From Dolichospermum planctonicum (GTDB taxonomy: Bacteria > Cyanobacteriota > Cyanobacteriia > Cyanobacteriales > Nostocaceae): DNA of 64,000 nt. Below the pieces are notes generated by a model. The model had not been told where the DNA came from. It saw only the letters and a program-made list of their open reading frames with translations, and searched no databases. Of this stretch, positions 26,867-36,912 are shown in pieces (position 1 is the first letter of the stretch; each line of letters begins with the position of its first letter). The translations under genes and the position numbers were made by a program. The DNA lies in the NCBI RefSeq assembly GCF_005402965.1, contig NZ_BJCF01000002.1, positions 122,182 to 186,181 of the forward strand, given 5' to 3'.

Positions 26867-27769
26867 ATGATTAAATCAGACTCTGCTTCTACTACCCGTC
26901 ATTCACAAACCATAAATAAGTCTGTAAGTTCTCACCTCAACTCCGCTCGGAGGCCTTTGATAGCTCACAGTATACCAGGGATTTCCCCTTGGTTAATTCC
27001 TTTAGGGTATTTTATTGGACGTTATATCATTCTGCCATCTTTCTTTAGGCAGATTAAAATTACTGGACTAGAAAATATCCCCAAAAGTGGTCCGGTAATT
27101 CTTGCTCCTACCCATCGTTCTCGCTGGGATTCATTAGTTTTACCCTACGCTGCTGGTCGTCATCTCACAGGTAGAGATATGCGATTTATGGTGACAATTG
27201 ATGAATGTCAGGGGTTACAAGGTTGGTTTATTCTCAGAATGGGCGGTTTCCCGGTCAATACTCAACGTCCAGCGATCGCTACTCTCCGTCATACAATAGA
27301 GTTAATGCAACAAGGGGAAATGTTAGTTATTTATCCTGAAGGTGATATCCATCGTGATGGTCAAGTTCACCTGCTGAAGCCAGGAATAGCCCGTTTAGCC
27401 TTAAATGCTGAATCTAAATACCCAGGGCTGGGGATTAAAGTTATACCTGTTAGCATCCAATACAGCGAATCCTATCCTCACTGGGGTGCAGATGTCAACA
27501 TTCGCATTGATGAACCTATCAAAGTCACAGATTATCTAAATGGAAATTTCAAGCTGGAAGCTAAAAGGCTCACAGCAGATTTAACCCATCAATTAAAACA
27601 ATTAAGTCAGGAGTCAGGAGTCAGAAGGAACATAGAACCAGAAAATTCCTCCCCTGCTTCTCCTCCCTCCCCCTGCTATACATCAACTACTTCCCGTGTC
27701 CAATCCAATTACCAATTCCCAGTGATTAAGTTTGCCCACATCCAGGGCAGCGTAGTCAATAACTTGTAA
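26867..27769 (+). CDS. plsC: PlsC-type acyltransferase with an intergenic-derived tail
   Basis: A 1-acylglycerol-3-phosphate acyltransferase family protein, which adds the second acyl chain to make phosphatidate at the membrane. The HX4D motif is His83 to Asp88 (THRSRWDSL) and the substrate motif is YPEGD (156-160). The fold should end at about residue 246. The last 54 residues (SQESGVRRNIEPE, then Ser/Pro-rich) are encoded by a GTCAGGA heptamer repeat and low-complexity DNA, and their last 29 codons lie antisense to the 3' end of the protease gene (87-base tail-to-tail overlap). The original stop codon was probably lost. Confidence 0.85.
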   Translation: MIKSDSASTTRHSQTINKSVSSHLNSARRPLIAHSIPGISPWLIPLGYFIGRYIILPSFFRQIKITGLENIPKSGPVILAPTHRSRWDSLVLPYAAGRHLTGRDMRFMVTIDECQGLQGWFILRMGGFPVNTQRPAIATLRHTIELMQQGEMLVIYPEGDIHRDGQVHLLKPGIARLALNAESKYPGLGIKVIPVSIQYSESYPHWGADVNIRIDEPIKVTDYLNGNFKLEAKRLTADLTHQLKQLSQESGVRRNIEPENSSPASPPSPCYTSTTSRVQSNYQFPVIKFAHIQGSVVNNL

Positions 27770-29800
27770 TTCCCAGTTACCTTGTGCGGGTAGGGAAAGT
27801 AATTGTTTCAGGGCTGGATGTGATCGCACTGTGTAAGTATTTTGTAATTGGTTACGACGGCCTAATGTGCGACTTTGCAATAAAATCCGCTGATTGTTAG
27901 GAGCAATTAAATAAATTTCTAAATCTCCTAAAAAATCATGGGTGATATTAACCGTAACTTGGATATCACCAATATTAGCAGCTTCATTAATAGCGATCGC
28001 ACTTTTAATTCCCTCTTGATCATTATCAGGAATATTCACAACTTGAGTATTTTTTACCTGTGTTTGTTCATTAGTAATTTGGGCAACGACACCCATTTGT
28101 TTTGCTAGTCTCACAGCCTTAGCTGCATTGACTTTCCCATAACCAAACCATTGACTATGACCATTACTATCATAAGTACCCCCATCAATATTCAATTGAG
28201 GATCAGGGCTATTATCAATAATTTTATCAGCAGTATCTTGAAGAATCTGTTTAACTTGTTGAGCCGTTAAATCAGGATTAGCTGATAATACTAAAGCTGC
28301 TACTCCTGCGACTATGGGAGTGGCGCTAGAAGTACCACCAAAGTTATTAGTAAAGTTTCCAGCATCATAACCTGCTGCTCCTAATTGATCTGCAGTCAAG
28401 ATTCCCAACCCAAACAGAGAAGAGACAATTGCCGGTTGTGTATAAACAAAACCGGTTTCTTGAAACCACATTCCCGGAGGAGCATTATTACTAGGAGCGC
28501 AAACAGAAATATTATCTCCCCAATTACTATAAGCAGCTTTTTTATTCAAACTAGTGGAAGCCGACACGGTAATTACATCAGGATGAACTGCAAAACCGCT
28601 TAACCAATTTGTGTTACCTTTCACAATATTTTTCGGCCAATTTTGTTCATTGATAGTCCCATTAATCGGACGGTTAGTATTTCCGGCTGCAAAAACAATT
28701 ACACATCCTTTACCATTGCGTCCATTGGTAGCAGCATGACTAATAGCTGCCCTTTGACGGATAGAAAGGGGAAAATAAACAGCAGAAGCTCCCCAACTAC
28801 AAGAAATTACACTTGCTCCCTTTTCCACCGTCCAATTAAAAACATCCTCAATTGATTGATCATCTAAAAAACCGGTAGTCCGAATGGGCATCATTGCACA
28901 ACCAGGAGCAACTCCGACAATTCCCGTGCCATTTTCTTCTGCTACAGCTAGTCCCGCGCAAGCAGTACCATGACTAGTTTCTTTTTCTCCTGGTAAGGGT
29001 AAAAAATCATTTTCTTTTAAATCTCTAGGAGCAACAATTTTACCATTACCTTGAAAATCTGGGTGATTCAAGTCAAAGGAATCATCTACTACAGCGACGA
29101 TAATAGAACGAACACCGCGAGTAGTATCCCAAGCTTGTTCTACGGAAATGTGAGAACCCGCTACCAATTGATTCCCCCCATTGTGATTGAGATACCACTG
29201 TTGAGGATAAAGGGAATCTTTGGGCCGATAATGAGGTTCTTGTTGAATGATAATATTTGGTTCTGCGGCTAAAACTTCTGACAGTTTTTGTAATTGATTC
29301 GTGATTTTAATTGGGTTTTGTTTAGCTTGTTTACTCACCAGAAAAATAAAAGTATTCGACATTCCTACAACTGGTTGATCTTGAACTAAATTAAATCTAT
29401 TGGCAATAATATTAATTTTATTCATATCTACCCAAGTAGCAAATTGAATTGTGATTTGATCACTTAGATAAACCAAACTACCGGGATTATTTTCAAGTTT
29501 ATAAACATGACTCACAAAGTCTACATTTTTATCAGCACGTACTTGAGACATTACTGTTTCTAGCTGCTCAGGAAAAACCGTATACAGTTCTAACTTTGCC
29601 TGGGATATACTGCGCCGCCATACACATCCACGTATTTGTGATACTTGCTCACGTGTAAAGTTAGCATTAGGACGGATAGTGAAGCGATATAATGTTTTTT
29701 CTAGTATCAACTCTTCGCCACTGCGTTGTAAAATTAATGCTTCGTCGCTATTTGTGACATCTGGTTCGAGAAAATCTGGAGAATTAATATTATCACTCAT
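27683..29800 (-). CDS. prcA: subtilisin-like, PrcA-type calcium-dependent protease with P domain
   Basis: A 705-residue S8 protease. The catalytic triad is Asp239 (VAVVDDSFDLNHPDF), His277 (SHGTACAG) and Ser491 (FGGTSSATPIVAG), with the oxyanion Asn in FAAGNT. Residues 1 to about 190 resemble a prodomain, and residues about 585-700 form a proprotein-convertase P domain (DLEIYLIAPNNQRILL, GNWELQVIDYAALD). This layout matches the calcium-dependent protease PrcA of Anabaena; the symbol rests on that resemblance. No classical signal peptide is visible. Confidence 0.85.
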   Translation of the reverse strand: MSDNINSPDFLEPDVTNSDEALILQRSGEELILEKTLYRFTIRPNANFTREQVSQIRGCVWRRSISQAKLELYTVFPEQLETVMSQVRADKNVDFVSHVYKLENNPGSLVYLSDQITIQFATWVDMNKINIIANRFNLVQDQPVVGMSNTFIFLVSKQAKQNPIKITNQLQKLSEVLAAEPNIIIQQEPHYRPKDSLYPQQWYLNHNGGNQLVAGSHISVEQAWDTTRGVRSIIVAVVDDSFDLNHPDFQGNGKIVAPRDLKENDFLPLPGEKETSHGTACAGLAVAEENGTGIVGVAPGCAMMPIRTTGFLDDQSIEDVFNWTVEKGASVISCSWGASAVYFPLSIRQRAAISHAATNGRNGKGCVIVFAAGNTNRPINGTINEQNWPKNIVKGNTNWLSGFAVHPDVITVSASTSLNKKAAYSNWGDNISVCAPSNNAPPGMWFQETGFVYTQPAIVSSLFGLGILTADQLGAAGYDAGNFTNNFGGTSSATPIVAGVAALVLSANPDLTAQQVKQILQDTADKIIDNSPDPQLNIDGGTYDSNGHSQWFGYGKVNAAKAVRLAKQMGVVAQITNEQTQVKNTQVVNIPDNDQEGIKSAIAINEAANIGDIQVTVNITHDFLGDLEIYLIAPNNQRILLQSRTLGRRNQLQNTYTVRSHPALKQLLSLPAQGNWELQVIDYAALDVGKLNHWELVIGLDTGSS

Positions 29801-29966
29801 AAAAAATTGGGATTAGTTGAAAATTAATTGGCCTCTTGGCTCTTGCCTGTTTAGTCCTTTGCCAGAGAAATTTTTTCAGTCACTTGACTTTATCATCGGT
29901 ACAAAGAGAGTTAAAATACATCAAGTTTTTCAAATTTTTTCCATAATTATTTTACTAATTAACCTC

Positions 29967-30557
29967 ATGAATGTTGCTACGGATCTATTAATTCGCTTTA
30001 GCTGCTTATCATTTATAGCGTTTTTAGGCATATCATCATCTGCTGAAGCTCAGGTAAAAAAGCCCTCAGTTCCTATTAATCCTGTTAGTGAAACTAAACC
30101 GACGACTGGGGATAAGACTAACACCCTCAGTCCCGCTGGACAGGGTAATAATATCTTGAGTATAGCGGCAGGCGATCGCTTAATGAAAGAAGCAGATCAA
30201 GCGATTTCTAGTCAAAACTACGCTTTAGCAGCCAAAAAACTCCAAGAAGCACGCCAGGTTTATAATCAGTTATCCAGCTTTTATCAAGAATTAAATTCTA
30301 GTTTTGGAGGTATTGACATTCGTTTATCCGATTCCCAGCGCCAAAAAGCCTTAGCAACTGCCCAAAAGCGAGATGAAGCCAGCTACCAGTTAGCCTTAGT
30401 ATATCGAGCGCAAAATCAGCCAGAACTAGCCATACCTTTGCTAGTGCAAATCATTAAAAGTCAAAACCCCACGAGGGAACTGGGGGGAAAAGCTTATCAA
30501 CAATTATTTGAATTAGGTTTTGTGGATGCACCCTATTCTCGTCCAAACAAAAAATAA
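29967..30557 (+). CDS. secreted helical (TPR-like) hypothetical protein
   Basis: A 196-residue protein starting MNVATDLLIRFSCLSF, with a signal peptide probably cleaved after SSAEA. After a Pro/Thr-rich linker the rest is helical (MKEADQAISSQNYALAAKKLQEARQ, LALVYRAQNQPELAIPLLVQ), resembling two TPR-like hairpins. The frame opens at a TTG at 29817, but the first 50 residues look non-coding and the ATG at 29967 gives a proper signal peptide. It is divergent from the protease and lies 79 bases before bolA. Function unknown. Confidence 0.7.
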   Translation: MNVATDLLIRFSCLSFIAFLGISSSAEAQVKKPSVPINPVSETKPTTGDKTNTLSPAGQGNNILSIAAGDRLMKEADQAISSQNYALAAKKLQEARQVYNQLSSFYQELNSSFGGIDIRLSDSQRQKALATAQKRDEASYQLALVYRAQNQPELAIPLLVQIIKSQNPTRELGGKAYQQLFELGFVDAPYSRPNKK

Positions 30558-30636
30558 TCAGCATAAGTTAATTAGCAACAACCAAGAGTTAGATATCTGT
30601 TAATAATAGAGAAGTAAAGTTTTTTCAGGAATTGCG

Positions 30637-30888
30637 ATGATGAGTCCGCAACAGGTAGAGGGAATGATCAAGGCACAACTGCCAGATGCCCAAGTGCAAG
30701 TACAAGACTTGACGGGTGGTGGTGATCACTATCAGGTGACAGTAGTTTCATCGCAGTTTGTAGATAAGGGACTAGTGCAACAACACCAGCTAGTTTATGG
30801 CGCATTGAAACAAGCCATGTCCAGCGAAGCTATTCATGCTTTAGCTCTGAAAACCTACACTCCCGAAGCTTGGCAAGTAGTAAACTAA
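30637..30888 (+). CDS. bolA: BolA-family protein
   Basis: An 83-residue BolA protein ([32 protein letters not shown], then HQLVYGALK). BolA proteins form complexes with CGFS glutaredoxins that bind a [2Fe-2S] cluster or regulate iron use. His-46 in GGDHYQV is a usual cluster ligand. A CGFS glutaredoxin gene follows 89 bases later on the same strand, which supports the functional pair. Confidence 0.92.
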   Translation: MMSPQQVEGMIKAQLPDAQVQVQDLTGGGDHYQVTVVSSQFVDKGLVQQHQLVYGALKQAMSSEAIHALALKTYTPEAWQVVN

Positions 30889-30977
30889 TTTGAGATTTAG
30901 GATTTTGCCTTGAACAAAATCTAAAATTGCCTTGAATTTTGACTTTTAACTTTTAACAACGCAGGAAATAACTAATC

Positions 30978-31301
30978 ATGACCCCAGAACTTAAAGAAAG
31001 AATTGATACTTTGGTAGAAGAAAACAAAATTATGGTTTTCATGAAGGGTAACAAATTAATGCCCCAATGTGGTTTCTCTAATAACGTTGTGCAAATTCTC
31101 AATACATTAGGAGTTCCCTTTGAAACTCTTGACGTACTTGCAGATCAAGACATTCGTCAAGGAATCAAAGAATATTCCAACTGGCCAACAATCCCCCAAG
31201 TATATATTAATGGCCAATTCGTTGGCGGTTCTGATATTTTGATCGAAATGTACAACAAAGGTGAATTACAACAAATGGTAGAAGTAGCCCTGGCTTCTTA
31301 A
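30978..31301 (+). CDS. grxD: monothiol CGFS glutaredoxin
   Basis: A 107-residue Grx4-type monothiol glutaredoxin with the active site Cys31-Gly-Phe-Ser (MPQCGFSNN), WPTIPQVYING and GGSDIL for glutathione binding. Such proteins carry and pass on [2Fe-2S] clusters. It follows bolA, and the two products probably bind each other. Confidence 0.95.
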   Translation: MTPELKERIDTLVEENKIMVFMKGNKLMPQCGFSNNVVQILNTLGVPFETLDVLADQDIRQGIKEYSNWPTIPQVYINGQFVGGSDILIEMYNKGELQQMVEVALAS

Positions 31302-31313
31302 TATCAACTATTA

Positions 31314-31348
31314 GGTGTAGGTTGGGTTAAGGAACGCAACCCGACACC
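31314..31348. repeat. GGTGTAGGTTGGGTT...AACCCGACACC hairpin
   Basis: An imperfect copy of the GTTGGGTT/AACCCAAC palindromic family directly after grxD, a likely transcription end. Confidence 0.75.
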
Positions 31349-31426
31349 TTATTTTTATTAGATTTGCAATTTTAAATTAATGCTCATAAGTTGAAAATTA
31401 TTTATGCCTAAATTACCACATTTTTG

Positions 31427-34400
31427 ATGAAAAATATGAATAATAAAACAAATATAGAAGACTGTGGTTATACATTCATAGGTACAGCGGTTGATAATTT
31501 AATTCGCCATTTTGAGGGTCAATCATCTGTACAATTATATCCTGATTTTCGAGAACGGCGAGAACGTGCAAATGAATTATTATTTGATTTAGTTGGTAAA
31601 CAACCTGGTTGTTTTTATATTCGTCGTCAAGGGACTGGAAAAGAACCAGGAGAAGAAATTTGGGAATTAATTATAGCCACAGACCAAGATAATTTTCAAT
31701 TACCAAAAAGACTGAAAAAATTAGGAAAGACTTTAGGATTTAAAGCTGCTGTTCGTCAAGACGGATCTGGAGGTTTTAAAATTTTATCAGCTTATTTATT
31801 ACCAGAATTGCGGGGAATTGTTGACGGTTATGCTGTACTTTATTGGTTATGTTTAATTCCTAATTATCAAGAGCGTCTTGATATTCCCACACGATTATTG
31901 GCAAAAATAAAAAATATACCAATTTGCGGAAATCATGTTCCTACAGAAGATCAACTTCAAGCATGGAAAGCTTTTTTAAAGGTTGAAGAAAATATTGCTA
32001 AATCTCGTCAATTTTGCGTATTTTTTATCAATAAAAATAATAACCGCTCAAATTCTCGACAAATCACTTTAGAAATTAAAATTAATTCGGCTACTTTAGA
32101 TGGTTCTGAAGAACATTTTTTAGGTTTAGAAAACTTTTGGGAACGGGTCAAAAAAGCCAAAAATCAGGAAGTTAAATTTTTAGATTCTGTCCCCACAGAA
32201 AAAAATCGCCGTAACAGTCGTCAATTAGGAACTATTGAAAAAATTGATCAAAAACATAATCTTATTAATATTCGACTAGAAAGAGAATTAATTGAATATA
32301 TAGCCAAAGGTAATTATCAACTTCCCAATAATGGTTACATATTTTTTGATGCTGCTGGAGACATCAAACAAATCGAACGTAAAGAAAAAGCTTTAGAACA
32401 GTTAAGACAAGGAAGGACTCAAAACCCCTATTTAGGTAATTTTCTATTTGACGCTTCTCAAGCGAGAACTATTACAAAAAGAGTGAAACTGAAATCACAA
32501 GATTTATTGTTGTCTTCTGCTAATGCTGGACAAAAAACCGCAGTGGAAAAGGTACTTTCCGCAGAAGATTTAGTTTTAATTCAAGGACCACCCGGTACAG
32601 GAAAAACAACAGTAATTGCAGAAATTTGCTATCAGGTAGCATTACGCGGGGGACGGACATTAATTACCTCACAAGCGAATTTAGCGGTTGATAACGCCCT
32701 CAGTCGCTTAGTTCATAATCCCCTTATTCGTGCTATTAGAAAGGGAAGAGCCGAAAAAGTTGGAGAAGAAGGACAGCCATTTTTAGAAGATCAAGTAATT
32801 AGTACATGGTTACAAAATACCGCTACTGACTGCGAAAATAATCTCAGTCAACGTCAGGGAAATATTACAATTTTAACTCAATTATTACCATTATTACCAC
32901 GATTTACAAACTATTATATATTTGAAGAACAGTTTAATCAGCAACAAAATGAACTGAAAGCAGAAAAAGAGAATTTAAAGACAATTTATCAAAACCAAAA
33001 AACTAAATATGATCAAATTTTATTAAATAAAAATGAAATTGCATCCTTAATTACTGGTTTAGGGAATATACTAAAAAATTCCCAAAATATAGACTGGGAA
33101 TCTCTAGAAATCAAGGATTTCTTAACCCATATTCAACCCTATACAGAAAATAACAAACAAGTAGAGATTTTCCGAGAAAATGTAATTCAAGCTATTAAAT
33201 GTATTGAGGAACTTGGTTTTGTCCGTCCTGATTTTGGTGTATTTGGTTTAGCAGTTTGGTTACAGGAAACCATTATAACTCAACTTTCTGAATTTAAAGC
33301 TGGATTAAAAGATATTAATAATCTCGCTTTAGCTATTGCGGAAGTAGCGGAATTAGTTGATATTTTTCAACAAAATTCTGTATCTTTACAGAAATTAGAA
33401 ACAGATTTGCAAAAATTTAGTATTCACAATAATATACAACCAACAATCCAAATCTGGGAAAATCGTCAACGGGAAATTGATTATATTGTTGAAGCAGTTG
33501 TAGAATGGAAATCTACAGGTTATAATAATTTATATCAAGTTTTGAAAGAATGTCAACAATCTGATTTACTTTTAACAGAAAATATGGTAAATTTACCATT
33601 AGGTTTATTGATGTTTGCTCAAAACTTAAAATTACCTATTGTTCCCAAAAATTATAAAATCAGTTTACCAGCTTGGGGAGTATTAACAAAAGCCATAGCT
33701 TATGAAATAGAGGGAAATTTTACTGATAGAAAAGGTAAACAGCATAATTTTAGTTATTTTTTACAACAAAGTTTTAATCAAATTCCCATAGTATTATCAA
33801 AAAGTGATCAGACTCAGTGGCAAAAAACCTATCAAGAGTTAAAAAATTATCAAATTCTTAACCCTAAACAGAGGAAATTGCTAATTGAAAATATTCAAGT
33901 TTTTTTAATTAGATTGGAAAAAACTTATGGTAAGTCCTTTGAATGGAATAATATTGAAGCTACTCTTAACCGCATTACCCAAGAACTACTAGAGATGATC
34001 TTAATTAATGCGCGTCAATGTGTTTTAAAAGTCAAAACCGAAGCTCAACAACAATTGCAAATTTTAAAACAGCAATTTCAAGAACTTCCAGAAAATGTAA
34101 TTTCTTCCCAACAAATATCTGAAGCTAAAACTCAGTTAGAAAAGAGTAAACAAGCTGCTAATTTAAAACTTGCAGCAGTTATTAATAATTTACAAGCAAT
34201 TCATAAACAGCAAAATATACCTCATCAATTAAGAAATTTCACAGAAAAGTATCTAACTAAACAAGCAAATATTTGGGAACAACCACAGGAATTTTCTCAA
34301 CAAGTTAAGTTTTGGGAAAATCGTATTTATGAATTAGAAACTCTGATTTCATCATTAGCACCCTTTACCATTTTAGAAACAATTAAAGACGCTTTAAATC

Positions 34401-35743
34401 AGCAATTTATAAATTTGCAAGAACAAACTGATGTTTATCAAGAGCAACTTGAACAATTACAAATAGAAATATCTGATCTAGAAGACAAATTACAATTACA
34501 ATTATCAGACAATTTAATTATAGAACGGAATTGGTGGGAGTCAACTTGGCAAATTATACCAGATAAATTTAAGCCAGAATTATCTCACCATGATTTATTT
34601 AATTTAGAGTTTTTAACCAAGGTCATAAATAAATTAAAATCATGGAAACAACAACTCCAAAACGAAGAAAATTATCTAGATAAATATCAAAATTTTGTTC
34701 AAGATTGGATTACAAAATTACGTCAACCTTCCGAACAAGATAGTAATGATTTAAGACGAATTTATTTAGATAATGCTAACGTTGTCGGTATTACTTGTGT
34801 TCAAGCTGCAAATTATAGTTTCTCCGAAGAATTTCAATCTTTTGATGTTGTAATTATAGATGAAGTTAGTAAATGCACTCCCCCAGAGTTACTAATTCCC
34901 GCGTTGAAAGGTAAAAAATTAGTCATGGTAGGAGATCATCGGCAATTACCTCCTATGCTTGATACTAGCACAGTGGCAGAAGTGGCGCAATCCATGGGTA
35001 ATTCTAGAGAAGAATTGCAATTTTTAGAAGAATCATTATTTAAAAGTCAGTTTGAAATTGCTGATAAAAGTATCAAGAAAATGCTGAATACTCAATATCG
35101 AATGCACCCCATGATCATGGGAGCAATTAATCAATTTTATCATGGTAAATTAGAATGTGGCATTTTAGAACCTGATAGGAAACGCGCTCATAATTTAGCA
35201 GGGAAAATCATTCAACCTGATCATCATTTATGTTGGGTAAAAATGCCTAGAGAAAATGAATTTCAAGAAGAACGCAATGGCACTTCATTTGTGAATACTA
35301 AAGAAATTGATGTAATTGAAAATATTTGTCACCAATTTGAGCAGGTTTGGTTTCATAAAGTTGCGAATGGAGAACCAAAAAAAGAAATAGCTGTAATTAC
35401 ATTTTATGGCGCTCAATTAAGAAAAATTGATGAACGTTTGCAATCTGAATTTTTTCCCTCTTTACAAATTAGAACGGGTACAGTTGATAGATTTCAAGGT
35501 ATGGAAAGACCAGTGGTAATTGTGAGTATGGTCAGGAATAATCATCAAGGAGATGTGGGATTTGCAAATAAACCAGAACGGGTGAATGTGGCTTTTTCTC
35601 GCGCTCAAGAATTGTTAATTATTGTCGGTTGTCACGATTTATTTACAGGTAAATCTGGTACAGTAGGTAATATGTATTCTGAGGTTGCAAACATTGTTAA
35701 TCATCATGGAGGTTTTATTGATGTTTCCTGCTTCTGTAGTTAA
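31427..35743 (+). CDS. very large SF1 (UPF1-like) helicase with coiled-coil insert
   Basis: A 1438-residue superfamily 1 helicase. Numbering from the TTG three bases earlier: a Gln-containing motif NAGQKTAVEKVL (about 367-378), Walker A QGPPGTGKTT (387-396), Ia (TLITSQANLAVDNAL), then about 640 residues of helical, coiled-coil sequence, then motif II VVIIDEVSK (about 1142-1150), III MVGDHRQLPPM, IV-like LNTQYRMHPMI, V TVDRFQGMERPVVIVS and VI RVNVAFSRAQE. The N-terminal 360 residues match nothing recognised. The ATG at 31427 follows a TTG. It overlaps the next gene by 23 bases. It acts on DNA or RNA; a role in repair or defence is possible but unproven. Confidence 0.85.
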   Translation: MKNMNNKTNIEDCGYTFIGTAVDNLIRHFEGQSSVQLYPDFRERRERANELLFDLVGKQPGCFYIRRQGTGKEPGEEIWELIIATDQDNFQLPKRLKKLGKTLGFKAAVRQDGSGGFKILSAYLLPELRGIVDGYAVLYWLCLIPNYQERLDIPTRLLAKIKNIPICGNHVPTEDQLQAWKAFLKVEENIAKSRQFCVFFINKNNNRSNSRQITLEIKINSATLDGSEEHFLGLENFWERVKKAKNQEVKFLDSVPTEKNRRNSRQLGTIEKIDQKHNLINIRLERELIEYIAKGNYQLPNNGYIFFDAAGDIKQIERKEKALEQLRQGRTQNPYLGNFLFDASQARTITKRVKLKSQDLLLSSANAGQKTAVEKVLSAEDLVLIQGPPGTGKTTVIAEICYQVALRGGRTLITSQANLAVDNALSRLVHNPLIRAIRKGRAEKVGEEGQPFLEDQVISTWLQNTATDCENNLSQRQGNITILTQLLPLLPRFTNYYIFEEQFNQQQNELKAEKENLKTIYQNQKTKYDQILLNKNEIASLITGLGNILKNSQNIDWESLEIKDFLTHIQPYTENNKQVEIFRENVIQAIKCIEELGFVRPDFGVFGLAVWLQETIITQLSEFKAGLKDINNLALAIAEVAELVDIFQQNSVSLQKLETDLQKFSIHNNIQPTIQIWENRQREIDYIVEAVVEWKSTGYNNLYQVLKECQQSDLLLTENMVNLPLGLLMFAQNLKLPIVPKNYKISLPAWGVLTKAIAYEIEGNFTDRKGKQHNFSYFLQQSFNQIPIVLSKSDQTQWQKTYQELKNYQILNPKQRKLLIENIQVFLIRLEKTYGKSFEWNNIEATLNRITQELLEMILINARQCVLKVKTEAQQQLQILKQQFQELPENVISSQQISEAKTQLEKSKQAANLKLAAVINNLQAIHKQQNIPHQLRNFTEKYLTKQANIWEQPQEFSQQVKFWENRIYELETLISSLAPFTILETIKDALNQQFINLQEQTDVYQEQLEQLQIEISDLEDKLQLQLSDNLIIERNWWESTWQIIPDKFKPELSHHDLFNLEFLTKVINKLKSWKQQLQNEENYLDKYQNFVQDWITKLRQPSEQDSNDLRRIYLDNANVVGITCVQAANYSFSEEFQSFDVVIIDEVSKCTPPELLIPALKGKKLVMVGDHRQLPPMLDTSTVAEVAQSMGNSREELQFLEESLFKSQFEIADKSIKKMLNTQYRMHPMIMGAINQFYHGKLECGILEPDRKRAHNLAGKIIQPDHHLCWVKMPRENEFQEERNGTSFVNTKEIDVIENICHQFEQVWFHKVANGEPKKEIAVITFYGAQLRKIDERLQSEFFPSLQIRTGTVDRFQGMERPVVIVSMVRNNHQGDVGFANKPERVNVAFSRAQELLIIVGCHDLFTGKSGTVGNMYSEVANIVNHHGGFIDVSCFCS

Positions 35744-36530
35744 AATAATTGATAATAATTTGAAATATTTAGTTGATAAAATTGAAGCTGAAAACCCTTA
35801 TTCATCGGTTTTATTAGCACGTCAATTTTACTATCATGTAACGCAAAATTTCCTAGAATTAACTATTAAAGAACCTCGGAAATTTAATGTTTTAGAAGAG
35901 TTTATTATTCGCGCTGGTATGGAATTTAATCCCCCCCCTACAGCTAATGAATTAGCATCTATTTTAGGACTTGATTCTGTATTTGTTAAAAGTACCATTG
36001 CTAATCTTCAATCTTTACAAACTCTAGCAAATACACCGCAAATTACTGTCACCCCAGAAGGAAGTTTATTCTATAAACAAGGTTCTGTTCCTAAACCTCC
36101 ATATTCCGTCCAAATTTATGCCATTACTGATAATTTACTAGGAACAATTACATTTCAATATGAACAATTAGATCATATAATAATTAACCAAAACCAACTA
36201 GATTTAATTAAGTTTATCAATATTCAACAAGAAACTCCAGCACTTTCTAATTTACAACTTGCGGATATTCAGGAAATTATTCAATCTTCCGATTTAGCTC
36301 TTCATGTCCCCACAGCAGGTAAATTTGTCACTGATTTTAAATTGCGAGGTAGTAAACAAACTATTGCCAGAAATATATCACTATTTGTGATTTTTGATCA
36401 AAATCAAAATAAATTAGATATTCAAATCAGAAGGGGAAAGGAGATTTTAGAACCCGCCACAAAAAAGATTCAAGAACTATATCATCAAGAAAAAATATCT
36501 CTCGAGAAATTATCTCAATATCCCAATTAA
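35721..36530 (+). CDS. helicase-linked protein with winged-helix-like segment
   Basis: A 269-residue protein of no recognised family. The ATG at 35721 is chosen because GGAGG lies 8 bases before it, inside the end of the helicase gene (23-base overlap); the frame itself opens further upstream at 35685. A helix-turn-helix-like segment is seen at about residues 50-90 (PPPTANELASILGLDSVFVK, then STIANLQSLQ), followed by a beta-rich part and a C-terminal helix. The overlap and ribosome site imply coupled translation, so this is probably a dedicated partner of the helicase. Confidence 0.65.
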   Translation: MFPASVVKIIDNNLKYLVDKIEAENPYSSVLLARQFYYHVTQNFLELTIKEPRKFNVLEEFIIRAGMEFNPPPTANELASILGLDSVFVKSTIANLQSLQTLANTPQITVTPEGSLFYKQGSVPKPPYSVQIYAITDNLLGTITFQYEQLDHIIINQNQLDLIKFINIQQETPALSNLQLADIQEIIQSSDLALHVPTAGKFVTDFKLRGSKQTIARNISLFVIFDQNQNKLDIQIRRGKEILEPATKKIQELYHQEKISLEKLSQYPN

Positions 36531-36562
36531 TTACCATCACTTGTAACCAACAACAGCAAAAT

Positions 36563-36590
36563 TCCCCTCAGCAGCATCAAACTGAGGGGA
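36563..36590. terminator. hairpin between convergent genes
   Basis: TCCCCTCAG (36563-36571) pairs perfectly with CTGAGGGGA (36582-36590) over a 10-base loop, between the helicase partner gene and the convergent small gene. It could end transcription from both sides; T tracts are weak. Confidence 0.6.
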
Positions 36591-36657
36591 GTATCAAAAA
36601 TTGTACTACAGTCGCTGTCGTCAGATGGTAGCTACTTGATCAAATCAGAATCTACCT

Positions 36658-36912
36658 TTAGTAGTAGCGATGTTGTCTTTCTGGTTCCGGTTGAACCATT
36701 GTAAAATTAGATACATCATGCAAGTAGCGGCTGGCTTCCTCTTCTAAGCGATGAATCCAGTAGGGTTCAATGATATTACTATGTCTGAGTGCGGCTAGGT
36801 ATCCATCCAAATACATCCGCATATCATCCATACGATAACCGCGATTCCATAATTCGACGAAGGCGTCGGTAAGTCTTTGGTAGTAGCGGATGGTTTGTGT
36901 GTCTTGGAGCAT
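36658..36912 (-). CDS. small conserved cyanobacterial protein (DUF6761-like)
   Basis: An 84-residue protein rich in aromatic residues (TIRYYQRLTDAFVELWNRGY, MRMYLDGYLAALRHSNIIEP, YWIHRLEEEASRYL). The look is that of a small helical protein conserved across cyanobacteria, which I recall as DUF6761; the name is not certain. It has no membrane segment or catalytic motif. Function unknown. A long gap lies upstream. Confidence 0.75.
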   Translation of the reverse strand: MLQDTQTIRYYQRLTDAFVELWNRGYRMDDMRMYLDGYLAALRHSNIIEPYWIHRLEEEASRYLHDVSNFTMVQPEPERQHRYY

